This document shows, piece by piece, positions 26,027 to 34,378 of a stretch of 58,863 nucleotides of DNA. The notes beneath the pieces are model-generated. The model worked only from the letters and a program-made list of their open reading frames with translations. It did no database searches and was not told the DNA's origin. The first letter of the stretch is position 1; each line of letters opens with the position of its first letter. The stretch covers positions 1 to 58,863 of the forward strand of contig CAJUKB010000007.1 in NCBI GenBank assembly GCA_910587325.1, read 5' to 3'. Made by a program: the position numbers and the translations under genes. Origin of the DNA: an uncultured Bacilli bacterium. Its GTDB lineage: Bacteria; Bacillota_I; Bacilli_A; RF39; UBA660.

Positions 26027-28590
26027 ATGTTTTAAATAAATTAACGAAAAGAAATTTGACATTAAATAAAAAGAGAACAATTGTTACGATTATTGGTATT
26101 TTGTTATCGACTGCCTTAATTGTTTGTGTATCGGGAATGGTTACAAGTTTTCAAAAAACTTTGATTAATCGTAGTATCGAAGAAGATGGATACTATCATG
26201 TTGTGATTAAAGACATGAAAAAAGAAGATGTTTTAGCCCTTGCTAATAATCGAGATATAAAAGACTATTATATTAGTAATGAAGTTGGATATGCTCCTTT
26301 TTCTTCAACCAATATGTTTAAGCCTTATTTATATATCACAGCATATAACGAAAAAGCGTTACATAATCTTGGTATTACACTTATTGAAGGAAGATTGCCA
26401 GAAAATCCAAATGAGATTATGATTTCGAACCATGCCATGGAAGGGGGAGGTTTTACAGGTAAAATAGGAGATACTCTTATTTTGCAAATAGGGAATCGAG
26501 TATTAGAAGATGAAGGAAAAACATTTATTTTAAATCAAAATAATCCTTTGGTGACTGAAACGGAAGAAAATGCGATAATTCCACAAGAAAAAGTGATAGA
26601 AAGTTTTGGAAAAATAGGGGAAAAAACCTATACAATTGTCGGGATTATGGAAAGACCAAATTACGATATAGAAAGTTATGCCGCACCAGGATATACTTGT
26701 GTTACGTATACCGATGAAATCAAAGAGAAAACAAGTGCTTTTGTTCTTTATAAAGATGCTAAAGGATACGATGACAAGACAAAAAACATAGTAGGAGAAA
26801 AGTACGATTATCGTTATAATAGTAGTTATCTTCGTTGGCTTGGAGTAACGGATAGTGAAACGATGAATGCTTTGTATATCGTAGCCGCTATTGTTATTGC
26901 GATTATTATTGTATCAAGTGTTTTTGTAATTAAAAATAGTTTTGCCATTTCTATTACAGAAAAATACAAAATGTATGGAATGCTTCGTAGCGTTGGGGCA
27001 ACAAGTAAACAAATTAAGAAAAATGTTTTATTTGAAGGATTTTTCTTAGGATTAATTGCAATCCCAATTGGTATTGCTTGTGGAATACTTGCCATAGTAA
27101 TCTTAGTATTTTTAATTAATTTGATTATTGGGGATTATTTAAATGGTATTAAGTTTGTTTATAGTATTCCGATTTTACCAATTTTGCTTTCCATTGTCCT
27201 TGCTAGTATCACTATTTATTTATCTACTATTTTTATTGCGAAGAAAGCAGGACGAATTTCTGCAATAGAAGCAATTCGAAGTAATAACGATATCAAGATA
27301 AAAAGTAAGAAATTAAAAACACCAAGGATTGTCAAAAGTCTATTTAAAACAGGAGGTGTAATTGCTTATAAGAATTTAAAACGAAACAAAAAGAAGTATC
27401 GTACTACAGTTGTTTCGATAGTCGTTAGTATATTCGTATTTTTATCTTTATCTTCTTTCATTCAATTCGGGTTTAAAATGGCAGGAATGTATTATGTTAA
27501 TATGGATTATAATATGAGTATTTATTCGAATGTAGAAACGAAAAAAGATAAAATTGAGGCCTTTAAAGAAATTGCTAATTTTGACATGGTGGATCGTTAT
27601 TCTATTGTTAGAATGGATATGTTGCAAGTGGATAAAAAGCAATTTTCGGATTATGGAAAAGAAATTATGAAACTCTATGGTATGGATGTAGATGCTAGTA
27701 ATCGTGATGGGGAAGATTATACTATTGGAGTAGTTGCATTAGGAGAACAAGAATACAATTGTTACTTGAAAAAAATTGGAGTGTCTGGTGATAAACCTGT
27801 AGGAATTTTACTAGATGAATTTAAAGATACCATTAATAAAAAGAATTATGTAGGAAATTTATACAATTTAAAAAATAACGATACTTTTGAAGGAGTTAAA
27901 AACGAAGAAGGACAAGAAGAACCTTTTCAAATTGAAATCGTTCGTAGTGAAGAAAGACCGATGGGTTTAGAGAGAAGTTATTCTTTTGGTGGATATCTAA
28001 TTGTTAGCGATGAAATTTTTAATACATATTTTGAAGATGTATATCCTCATATGTATATAAGTGCAAGTAACACGAAAAAATTGGAAGAACAAATAGATAC
28101 TTTGAGTAAAGAAAAAGAAGGTTTTAAAGGGATTGGATATACAAATTATGAAGAAGAAGTAAAAGCAGAAAATGCTATGGTCTTGATTATCTCGATTTTC
28201 TTATATGGATTTATTACTGTGATTAGTTTAATTGGAATTACAAATATTTTTAATACAATTACAACAAATATGAATTTACGAAGTAAAGAATTTGCAATGC
28301 TTAAAAGTATTGGTATGACCAATCGTGAATTTAATCGAATGATACGACTTGAAAGTATTTTCTACGGAATGAAATCCCTTTTGATTGGAATTCCTTTAGG
28401 ACTTCTTGGTTCTTATGCCATTTACTTGGCATTCAAAGAAGGCTTAGAATTTAGTTATGCTTTACCAATTCAGTCTTTAGTTATTGTTATTTTATTTGTA
28501 AGTATCATTATTGGAATTATTATGAAATATTCTTTGTCTAAAATCAATAAGCAAAATATTATTGAAACGATAAGAAATGATAATATTTAA
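26023..28590 (+). CDS. FtsX-like ABC permease
   Basis: The 855-aa membrane subunit has an N-terminal membrane helix (about 18-40), a large outside domain (about 45-280), three helices (about 285-410), a second single helix (about 460-482), another outside domain and three C-terminal helices (about 715-845). This is the two-FtsX-core arrangement. The motif YGMLRSVGATSKQI and its second copy FAMLKSIGMTNREF mark the two cores. It works with the ATPase encoded four bases upstream by overlap. Confidence 0.9.
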   Translation: MNVLNKLTKRNLTLNKKRTIVTIIGILLSTALIVCVSGMVTSFQKTLINRSIEEDGYYHVVIKDMKKEDVLALANNRDIKDYYISNEVGYAPFSSTNMFKPYLYITAYNEKALHNLGITLIEGRLPENPNEIMISNHAMEGGGFTGKIGDTLILQIGNRVLEDEGKTFILNQNNPLVTETEENAIIPQEKVIESFGKIGEKTYTIVGIMERPNYDIESYAAPGYTCVTYTDEIKEKTSAFVLYKDAKGYDDKTKNIVGEKYDYRYNSSYLRWLGVTDSETMNALYIVAAIVIAIIIVSSVFVIKNSFAISITEKYKMYGMLRSVGATSKQIKKNVLFEGFFLGLIAIPIGIACGILAIVILVFLINLIIGDYLNGIKFVYSIPILPILLSIVLASITIYLSTIFIAKKAGRISAIEAIRSNNDIKIKSKKLKTPRIVKSLFKTGGVIAYKNLKRNKKKYRTTVVSIVVSIFVFLSLSSFIQFGFKMAGMYYVNMDYNMSIYSNVETKKDKIEAFKEIANFDMVDRYSIVRMDMLQVDKKQFSDYGKEIMKLYGMDVDASNRDGEDYTIGVVALGEQEYNCYLKKIGVSGDKPVGILLDEFKDTINKKNYVGNLYNLKNNDTFEGVKNEEGQEEPFQIEIVRSEERPMGLERSYSFGGYLIVSDEIFNTYFEDVYPHMYISASNTKKLEEQIDTLSKEKEGFKGIGYTNYEEEVKAENAMVLIISIFLYGFITVISLIGITNIFNTITTNMNLRSKEFAMLKSIGMTNREFNRMIRLESIFYGMKSLLIGIPLGLLGSYAIYLAFKEGLEFSYALPIQSLVIVILFVSIIIGIIMKYSLSKINKQNIIETIRNDNI

Positions 28591-28711
28591 AAAAGTTGAA
28601 AATTTGCTAATTTTATAAAAAGAGAGTTCGATTTAATAAATTGGGCTTTTCTTTTGGTAAAACTTCCAGTAAATTTCCTTTGTTTTCTCTTCAATTTGAT
28701 AAATTCGCAAT

Positions 28712-28740
28712 TTGCATTTTATTTTAATCTAATTTATAGT
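28712..28740 (+). promoter_or_regulatory. promoter of the small hydrophobic peptide (copy 1)
   Basis: TTGCAT (28712-28717), 17-base spacer, TATAGT (28735-28740). The second, inverted copy of this locus has TTGCAA-17-TATATT at the same place. Confidence 0.7.
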
Positions 28741-28801
28741 GACATTTGCGAGATACCTAAGATTTGGTCTTGCCACAAATTCTTTTAGAAGGAGTGGTCG
28801 C

Positions 28802-28897
28802 ATGAAAAAGTTAGAACTACAATTGATCATCTTTGGTTTAGTATTACTTGTCGTAGCGCTAATGGCGATAATAATTCTTTTAATTATCTTCAGGTAA
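28802..28897 (+). CDS. 31-aa hydrophobic peptide, probable type I toxin (copy 1)
   Basis: A short frame with a strong ribosome site (AGAAGGAG, seven bases before ATG) encodes a peptide that is a charged MKKLELQ start, one membrane helix (LIIFGLVLLVVALMAIIILL) and IIFR. A 5' leader segment (28748-28774) is complementary to 28974-29001 downstream, so the mRNA can fold end to end as in known type I toxins. A convergent small RNA is predicted at 29003-28926. A second, inverted copy with conserved promoter, helix and RNA lies at 33.6-33.9 kb. Toxicity is inferred. Confidence 0.7.
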   Translation: MKKLELQLIIFGLVLLVVALMAIIILLIIFR

Positions 28898-28925
28898 GTA
28901 GTGTTTTGGTTGATTATCGAAAGGA

Positions 28926-29003
28926 TTAAAAAAAAACACCATCCTGTAAAAGGAAGGTGCTTACCAACAAAACGGCAAGCACTTAATCTAAAGTGTCTCG
29001 CTT
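28926..29003 (-). ncRNA. predicted antitoxin small RNA (copy 1)
   Basis: On the reverse strand, TTTACA (29038-29033), a 17-base spacer and TAAACT (29015-29010) precede an RNA that would start near 29003. It holds a stem formed by GTGCTTGCC and GGTAAGCAC. It ends in a hairpin (28937-28958) with T-rich tail, that is, the A run at 28927-28936 on the plus strand. The promoter, AGCGAGACAC segment and terminator are conserved at 33609-33716. It would overlap the 3' end of the toxin transcript. Confidence 0.6.
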
Positions 29004-29051
29004 AAAATAAGTTTAATATATTTTTTTATAGATGTAAAGTGAATAACTGCC

Positions 29052-29085
29052 AAAAAATTCATGGTTAAAAAATTCATGGTATAAT
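29052..29085 (+). promoter_or_regulatory. 14-base direct repeat overlapping a -10 element
   Basis: AAAAAATTCATGGT occurs at 29052-29065 and 29067-29080, and TATAAT follows at 29080-29085. It lies about 80 bases upstream of the sigma-factor gene and could be its operator, perhaps autoregulatory since no good -35 is present. Confidence 0.45.
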
Positions 29086-29163
29086 TTATCTATATTTGTT
29101 TAAAATAAAATTTTCTAACCATTTTGGGATTTTGATTACTATATAATTGAAAGGTGATACATT

Positions 29164-29633
29164 GTGGATAAGATTTATGATGTATACTATTATAAAATTT
29201 ATTATTGGGCGATAAAAAAAACGTATAATAAAGAAGATGCGGAAGATTTAACCAATAGTATTTTCTTAGCTATATTTGAATATTTTGGCAAAATATAAAA
29301 ATAGAAAAAATGGAAAATTTAATATGGAAGATTGCTTATAACAAATGGTGTAATCAGGCCAAAAAATATGGCAAAGAAAAATTGTTAATTCCTTATGATG
29401 AAATTTATTCCATATATGAAGATATGGCTTTAGATAAAATTATCTACAAAGAGATTATAAATAATTTGAATACTATAGGTTTAACACCTAAAGAAAAAGA
29501 GGCATTTAGAATGTATTATATAGAAGACCTTTCTATAAAAGAAATTTGTGAAAATTTAAATACAAAAGAGGCAAATATAAAATATTACTTATATAGTGCA
29601 CGAAATAAGATAAAGGAGAGATATTGTGAATAA
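29164..29633 (+). pseudogene. sigma-70 family (ECF-like) sigma factor, frameshifted
   Basis: A GTG at 29164 behind AAAGGTG starts a frame whose region-2-like segment (YNKEDAEDLTNSIFLAIFEY) ends at TAA 29296-29298. The rest continues one frame over, with IWKIAYNKWCNQAKK and a region-4 helix-turn-helix (LTPKEKEAFRMYYIEDLSIK, then EICENLNTKEANIKYYLYSA). Adding one T in the TTTT run near 29283-29286 restores a continuous protein of about 156 aa. The break may be real decay, a sequencing error or a programmed or phase-variable shift. The stop overlaps the next gene. Confidence 0.75.
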
Positions 29634-30336
29634 TTTTAATGTAGAAGAGTATTTAACTATTGCAAATGAAGAGAAAATAAAACAGGGGTTAGAAAATTAT
29701 ATTCCTTTGTATCCAATGTTAAGGTTAGAAAAAGAAAAACTATATATTGGAGTTATGCTAGTAGAAGAAAATGACAACGTTTGGGATTTAAATGAAACTA
29801 TTAAATCAAAATATTGGCTTTTAATTGATGTTAAGACTAATCAAGTGTTAGCATTTAATCAAACAGAAAAGAAAGATTTTGTAGTAGAAAATATAGTTTC
29901 AAAAAAGAAAGAAAATAAACTAAAAGAACTTGCAAAGTATACTATAGAAAAAGAATTGCAATATAAAGAGTATTTGTTAAAAGACATTAAAGAAGAACAA
30001 TTGCCATTACAAAAGAAATTGTCTTCAATTCTTGGAACTGAAATAGACATGGAAGGAGAAAAAGTAAACCTTAAGGACTATTTGGTTGCTAATTTTGAAG
30101 TAGAACTAAAATCAAAAATAAGTGATTTAGTGTCTATATTGATTCAATCAAAATATAGTTCTCTTACATTTTACTATGATAAATTGTTTGAACAAATTGT
30201 TGAGGAGTATAAAAATAATAGAAGTATGAACAAAGAAAAACTAAAATTATGTATTGAAATTATGGAAAATTATTACGATGGTGTAATTGGTATTGCTAAC
30301 TTTTTCAATTTAAATTTATCAAAAGATTATTTTTAA
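29626..30336 (+). CDS. hypothetical partner of the sigma factor, 236 aa
   Basis: The start (GTG after AAGGAGAG) lies inside the end of the sigma-factor gene, so the two are translationally coupled. The protein is soluble and mostly helical in its second half, with no membrane segment. Its position suggests an anti-sigma or accessory role, but it does not look like a known anti-sigma family. Confidence 0.65.
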   Translation: MNNFNVEEYLTIANEEKIKQGLENYIPLYPMLRLEKEKLYIGVMLVEENDNVWDLNETIKSKYWLLIDVKTNQVLAFNQTEKKDFVVENIVSKKKENKLKELAKYTIEKELQYKEYLLKDIKEEQLPLQKKLSSILGTEIDMEGEKVNLKDYLVANFEVELKSKISDLVSILIQSKYSSLTFYYDKLFEQIVEEYKNNRSMNKEKLKLCIEIMENYYDGVIGIANFFNLNLSKDYF

Positions 30337-30374
30337 AATCACATATATTTTTTAAGATTAATTGCATAATATAT

Positions 30375-30409
30375 AGTATAATATGTGTGCAATATACGTA
30401 TATTATACT
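30375..30409. promoter_or_regulatory. palindromic operator/promoter of the RelB/YafQ pair
   Basis: AATATACGTATATT (30391-30404) is a perfect palindrome, and AGTATAATAT (30375) mirrors ATATTATACT (30400). TATAAT at 30377-30382 is a likely -10. RelB-type antitoxins repress their operon through such palindromes; binding here is inferred. Confidence 0.5.
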
Positions 30410-30463
30410 TGACGGAGTTAACTTTAAATGATAAGCTAATATTACGAGAGGAGTTGAATTTAA

Positions 30464-30748
30464 ATGGCTAGTATGACTAACACTACCAATATGACAATTC
30501 GAATTGATAAAGATTTTAAAAAAGAAATGGATATATTATTTAAAAATTTAGGAATTAATACTTCTTCCGCTATTATGATGTTTTTGCGTCAATGTGAAAG
30601 AGAACAAGGATTACCATTTGTTGCTACTATGGAAGTTCCAAATAATAGACTTTTGTCTGCTTTAGAAGAAAGTGAAAATATTATAAATGGAAAAGTAGCG
30701 GCCAAAAGATATAAAAACTTTGATGAACTAGTTAAGGATGTTGATTAA
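30464..30748 (+). CDS. RelB/DinJ family antitoxin
   Basis: A 94-aa protein with an N-terminal ribbon-helix-helix segment (NMTIRIDKDFKKEMDILFKN, then LGINTSSAIMMFLRQ) typical of RelB/DinJ antitoxins, and a C-terminal toxin-binding tail. It would neutralise the downstream toxin and bind its own operator. The ATG follows AGAGGAGTTG. Its stop overlaps the toxin start by one base. Confidence 0.88.
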   Translation: MASMTNTTNMTIRIDKDFKKEMDILFKNLGINTSSAIMMFLRQCEREQGLPFVATMEVPNNRLLSALEESENIINGKVAAKRYKNFDELVKDVD

Positions 30749-31029
30749 TGAAATATGAAGTTGTCGCTACAACTCTTTTTAAAAAAGAACTTAAAGTAAT
30801 TAAAAGAAGAAGCAAGGATTTAGCAAAATTGAAGAAAGTAGTTGATGCTTTAGCGGATGGTCAAACTTTAGAAGAAAAATATAAAGACCATTCTCTTGTA
30901 AATAGTACAAGATTTAGAAATTGTAGAGAATGCCATATAGAACCGGATTGGTTACTTGTGTACAGATATAATGAGCAGGAATTAATTTTATTATTAGTAG
31001 AAACAGGAACGCATAGCGATTTGTTTTAA
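30748..31029 (+). CDS. YafQ/RelE family mRNA interferase toxin
   Basis: A 93-aa toxin with the YafQ pattern: an N-terminal FKKELKVIKRR helix, LKDH-like element (KDHSLVN), RNCRECHIEPDWLLVYRY and the terminal THSDLF. YafQ cuts mRNA on the ribosome. The key His in CHIEPDW and the C-terminal His are present, so it looks intact. Overlap with the antitoxin shows one operon. Confidence 0.9.
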   Translation: MKYEVVATTLFKKELKVIKRRSKDLAKLKKVVDALADGQTLEEKYKDHSLVNSTRFRNCRECHIEPDWLLVYRYNEQELILLLVETGTHSDLF

Positions 31030-31048
31030 TTTTAAAGAAAGTGAAAAT

Positions 31049-31711
31049 ATGAAAACAATACTTTTAATAGAAGACAATGAAGATATCAAAAAAGGTTTGG
31101 ATTATTTATTTATGCAAAATGAATATTTACTTTTGCATGCCAAAAATTTAAGTATGGCTAAAAAGTATATAGTAGAAAAAAAGTATGATTTAATTTTACT
31201 AGACGTTACTTTACCAGATGGAGATGGTTTTTCTTTTTATGAAGAAATGAAAAATTTAATTTCTACCCCAGTCATATTTTTGACTGCTAAAGACTTAGAA
31301 GACGATATAGTACGTGGGCTAGAACTTGGTGCAGCTGATTATATTGTGAAACCTTTTCGTAATCGTGAACTGCTTCTTAGAATTGGAAATGCTTTAAAAT
31401 TTAGTAAAGAAAATGAAAGCATTTTACGAGTACAAGATGTTGAAATTCATAAAGAGAGTATGAAAGTAATCCGCAATCAAGAAGAAATTCCTTTAACTTC
31501 TTTAGAATTTAAGCTTTTTTTATTCCTTTGTGAAAACGCAAATCGTGTAGTAACAAGAGAAGCTATATTGGATAAAATTTGGGATGAATCTTCTAATTAT
31601 GTGAATGATAATACTTTAACAGTATATATTAAAAGAATTCGTGAAAAAATGGGCAGTGATAGCATTATCAAAACCATTAAAGGAATTGGGTATAGGGTGG
31701 ATAAAGAATGA
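31049..31711 (+). CDS. OmpR-family response regulator
   Basis: A 220-aa regulator with receiver domain (acidic pocket LIEDNED, phospho-acceptor D52 in LLDVTLPDGDG, FLTAKD, K in YIVKPF) and a C-terminal OmpR winged helix (LTSLEFKLFLFLCENANRVV onward). It overlaps the kinase start by four bases. It is a candidate to bind the TGTCAC direct repeats upstream of the ABC transporter at 25.3 kb. Confidence 0.95.
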   Translation: MKTILLIEDNEDIKKGLDYLFMQNEYLLLHAKNLSMAKKYIVEKKYDLILLDVTLPDGDGFSFYEEMKNLISTPVIFLTAKDLEDDIVRGLELGAADYIVKPFRNRELLLRIGNALKFSKENESILRVQDVEIHKESMKVIRNQEEIPLTSLEFKLFLFLCENANRVVTREAILDKIWDESSNYVNDNTLTVYIKRIREKMGSDSIIKTIKGIGYRVDKE

Positions 31712-32916
31712 AAAATGAAAAATTGAAAATTATTTTAATATGTTTTTTATTCTGTTTTTGTTTTAGTATTCTTTCTTTTTTCTTAACAAGGTATGAGTAT
31801 AACCAATATAAAGAAAGTGTAAACTGTTATGTCTATAGTATGATTGCGGTTTTACAACAAGAATATCCAAATATTACCGAAGAAGAAATAATAAATATTG
31901 TGAATCAAAATGGACAAATGGAATATAGGGAAACGTTTAGAAAATATGGAATTAAAGAAAAGGATTCTATTCTTTATAAAATGGAAGATAATTACCGAGC
32001 ACATTTGATTATAAGTTTTGGGTTTACTCTCTTACTTACGCTTACTTTTTTTACTTATTTTCTTCTTTATTTTTATAAAAAAGAGCAAATAATTCGTGAG
32101 ATTACAAATTATATGAAAGAAATTAACCAAAGAAATTATACTTTAGGGATTTGTGATAATGGAGAAGGAGAGTTATCTATTCTTAGAAATGAAGTGTATA
32201 AAACTACCCTTATGTTAAGAGAAGAAAGTGAAAATTTAAAGAATGAAAAGATTATCTTAAAGGATTCAATTTCGGATATATCGCATCAATTAAAAACACC
32301 TTTAACTTCTATTTTGATTATGCTTGATAATATTATTGATAATCCTAAAATGGAAGAGGAAACAAAAAATGATTTTATTAAAAATGTCCAACACCAAGTA
32401 GAAAATATAAATTTTTTAATTGTTTCTCTACTAAAAATTTCTAGGTTAGACGCCGATGCTGTTGAATTTAAACAAGAAAATATTTTTGTAGATAAGTTAA
32501 TCAAAAAAACTATCGAAAATGTAAGTGTTTTAAAAGTTGACAAGCATGTAAATATTGAGGTTAAAGGGGATACAAAAATTACCTTTTTAGGAGATTATCA
32601 TTGGGAACTTGAAGCACTCACCAATATTTTAAAAAACGCCATTGAACATTCTAAAGAGAATGGATTTGTCAAGATAGATGTTGTAGAAAATCCAATGTAT
32701 ACCAAAATAAGCATAAAAGATGAAGGAATTGGTATGAGTAAAAAAGATTTACAAAATATTTTTAAACGTTTTTATAAAGGCGAAGAAAGTAGTAGGGATA
32801 GTATTGGAATTGGCTTAAGTCTTGCGAAGAAAATCATTGAAAAAGATAATGGACTAATTAAAGTGGATTCTAATAAGGGAGTAGGGACTACTTTTGAGAT
32901 ACGTTATATGAAGTAA
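31708..32916 (+). CDS. sensor histidine kinase
   Basis: A 402-aa membrane kinase with two helices (about 8-27 and 99-123) around a short outside loop, a HAMP-like linker, the H box SDISHQLKTPLTSI (H193), N box NILKNAIEHS, and ATP-binding DEGIGMS and GIGLSLAKKI. Short sensors of this type often work with BceAB-like transporters, which fits the FtsX-type transporter upstream, although other genes lie between. Confidence 0.94.
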   Translation: MKNEKLKIILICFLFCFCFSILSFFLTRYEYNQYKESVNCYVYSMIAVLQQEYPNITEEEIINIVNQNGQMEYRETFRKYGIKEKDSILYKMEDNYRAHLIISFGFTLLLTLTFFTYFLLYFYKKEQIIREITNYMKEINQRNYTLGICDNGEGELSILRNEVYKTTLMLREESENLKNEKIILKDSISDISHQLKTPLTSILIMLDNIIDNPKMEEETKNDFIKNVQHQVENINFLIVSLLKISRLDADAVEFKQENIFVDKLIKKTIENVSVLKVDKHVNIEVKGDTKITFLGDYHWELEALTNILKNAIEHSKENGFVKIDVVENPMYTKISIKDEGIGMSKKDLQNIFKRFYKGEESSRDSIGIGLSLAKKIIEKDNGLIKVDSNKGVGTTFEIRYMK

Positions 32917-32979
32917 ATTCTTGCGTGTAACTTTGGAATACTTTATACTAACGGATAAGTAATACGAGGAGGTTTTAAT

Positions 32980-33569
32980 ATGTTGGATTTGAAAAGCGAA
33001 AAATCGATTATACTTAGTTTAGGAGATTTAAAACTATCGGATACAGAATACACTTTAAAAAATGATAAAACAATTAATGGCATTCATTATAAACCTATTT
33101 TTCCTACTTATGCTTTGTATGGTGAAAATGCTACTTTTTATGAACGTTATGATCATTTACTTGCTAATTTAGTAGTGGGAGACGGAAAAGGCGGAACAGA
33201 AATTTCTAAAGGAGAAAATACTCTTTTTTATGGGTATGCAGCTAACAGATTAAGTTCTAATGCTTCTAATATTGCATTAGGAGTATTGAATACCGAGTAT
33301 TCTTATTTTTTAAAAGAGTGGTTTGATCCATGTACTATTTATAATGAGGGACCGGAACTAAGCGGACGGAGAATTATTAAAATTACCTATTGGAGAAGAA
33401 AAAGAGCAAAGTATGAATATTTAGCACATTTAATATTTATTCGCAAAACTTACAAATGTCAAAAGAAACATTTTCATATTGGAACATTTTAGAACCAAAA
33501 ATAGTAGAACTTCAAGAGGCGTTTTGTGAAGAACAATTAGAACAATTGCGATTGATTAGAAAAAGGTAA
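32980..33569 (+). pseudogene. hypothetical protein, probably frameshifted twice
   Basis: The frame is open from ATG 32980 (ribosome site GAGGAGG; promoter TTGCGT-17-TATACT upstream) to 33492, but its last 40 residues look unnatural. Reading shifts near 33365 and 33410 would give a sensible continuation: DGELLKLPIGEEKEQSMNI, then FNIYSQNLQMSKETFSYWNI and a Glu/Leu-rich end at 33569. I do not recognise the family. Tyr/Gly-rich blocks such as ENTLFYGYAANRLSSNAS are the only distinctive features. Confidence 0.5.
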
Positions 33570-33608
33570 TGGATGAATTAAAGGAGCATTATAAGCGAAA
33601 TTTACTCC

Positions 33609-33716
33609 TTTACATCTATAAAAATATATATTACACTTATTTTAAGCGAGACACTAAGTTTAGTGCTTGCCATTTAAGGTTTGCACCATCCTTTTTAAGG
33701 GTGGTGTTATTTTTAA
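33609..33716 (+). ncRNA. predicted antitoxin small RNA with promoter (copy 2)
   Basis: TTTACA (33609-33614), 17-base spacer and TACACT (33632-33637) place the RNA start near 33644. It carries the conserved AAGCGAGACAC segment. It ends in a ten-pair hairpin CACCATCCTT/AAGGGTGGTG (33684-33706) followed by T-rich sequence. Promoter spacing, 5' segment and terminator match copy 1 on the opposite strand at 29.0 kb. Confidence 0.65.
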
Positions 33717-33753
33717 TTTTACCTTTCAAAATTCAACCAAAACCCCATAGATT

Positions 33754-33846
33754 TTAATCAAATAAGATTAACAAAATTATTATCGCAAAAAGCAATAATA
33801 CAAGAATATCTTTTTCAAGAATATCGTATTTATCGACTTTTTACAT
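33754..33846 (-). pseudogene. hydrophobic peptide toxin homologue (copy 2), stop at codon 2
   Basis: On the reverse strand, ATG (33846-33844) is followed at once by TAA and then an in-frame sequence encoding KVDKYDILEKDILVLLLFAI and IILLILFD to the stop at 33754. The tail resembles copy 1 (AIIILLII). An AAGGAGG lies upstream, and TTGCAA-17-TATATT (33942-33914) is the promoter. The leader GTGAGACAC can pair with GTGTCTCGC at the 3' end, as in copy 1. The toxin looks dead while the small RNA gene facing it is intact. Confidence 0.65.
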
Positions 33847-34060
33847 ACAACTACTTTCCTCCTTATTTGGATTTTAAGTGGCAAACACAACCGTTTTTGT
33901 GTCTCACGAGTTGAATATATAACAACATAAATACAATTGCAAATTCCTAATTTTCCGAATTGATGTTCTAAAATAGGAATTTCTTCTATCAATTTGCCAA
34001 ATTTGTCTAATAAAAATAAGAGAAAAGGAAAAAATTTGTATAAAAGTCAAAAAAATCAAT

Positions 34061-34378
34061 TTATAACGTAATTTCTATAATTTGCTTAAACAAAATTTTA
34101 TCCTTATTTTTAAGGGTAATTTTTTTATATGTATAATCCATTTCTAAAATGGAAGAGGTGGTGGTTTTAATATAACCATTCTTGTATATTTTTAAAGTAA
34201 CTTCTATTTGTTCATAAAATGCTTCTACTAATTTTTCTTCTATTTCTTGTTGTTGTTCTAAAGAAAGAATGGGTTTTTTGATTTTGCTTTTTTCATGTAA
34301 AATAGTATCAACCACTTTTTTACTTGGAGTTAAACTTTCAAATGGTTGCCACTTTATAATGCCTCTATCTTTATTCAT
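34061..34378 (-). CDS. YolD-like protein
   Basis: The 105-aa protein begins MNKDRGIIKWQPFESL, the YolD-family signature. YolD-like proteins are encoded with UvrX-type Y-family polymerases in Bacillota and phages and probably act as UmuD-like accessory factors. It overlaps the upstream polymerase gene by eight bases. Confidence 0.85.
   Translation of the reverse strand: MNKDRGIIKWQPFESLTPSKKVVDTILHEKSKIKKPILSLEQQQEIEEKLVEAFYEQIEVTLKIYKNGYIKTTTSSILEMDYTYKKITLKNKDKILFKQIIEITL

Noticed and set aside
28748..29001. Inverted segments around the small toxin as terminal repeats of a tiny mobile element
   Set aside because: The promoter and homology to copy 2 extend outside them, there are no target-site duplications, and an end-to-end mRNA fold explains the complementarity better.
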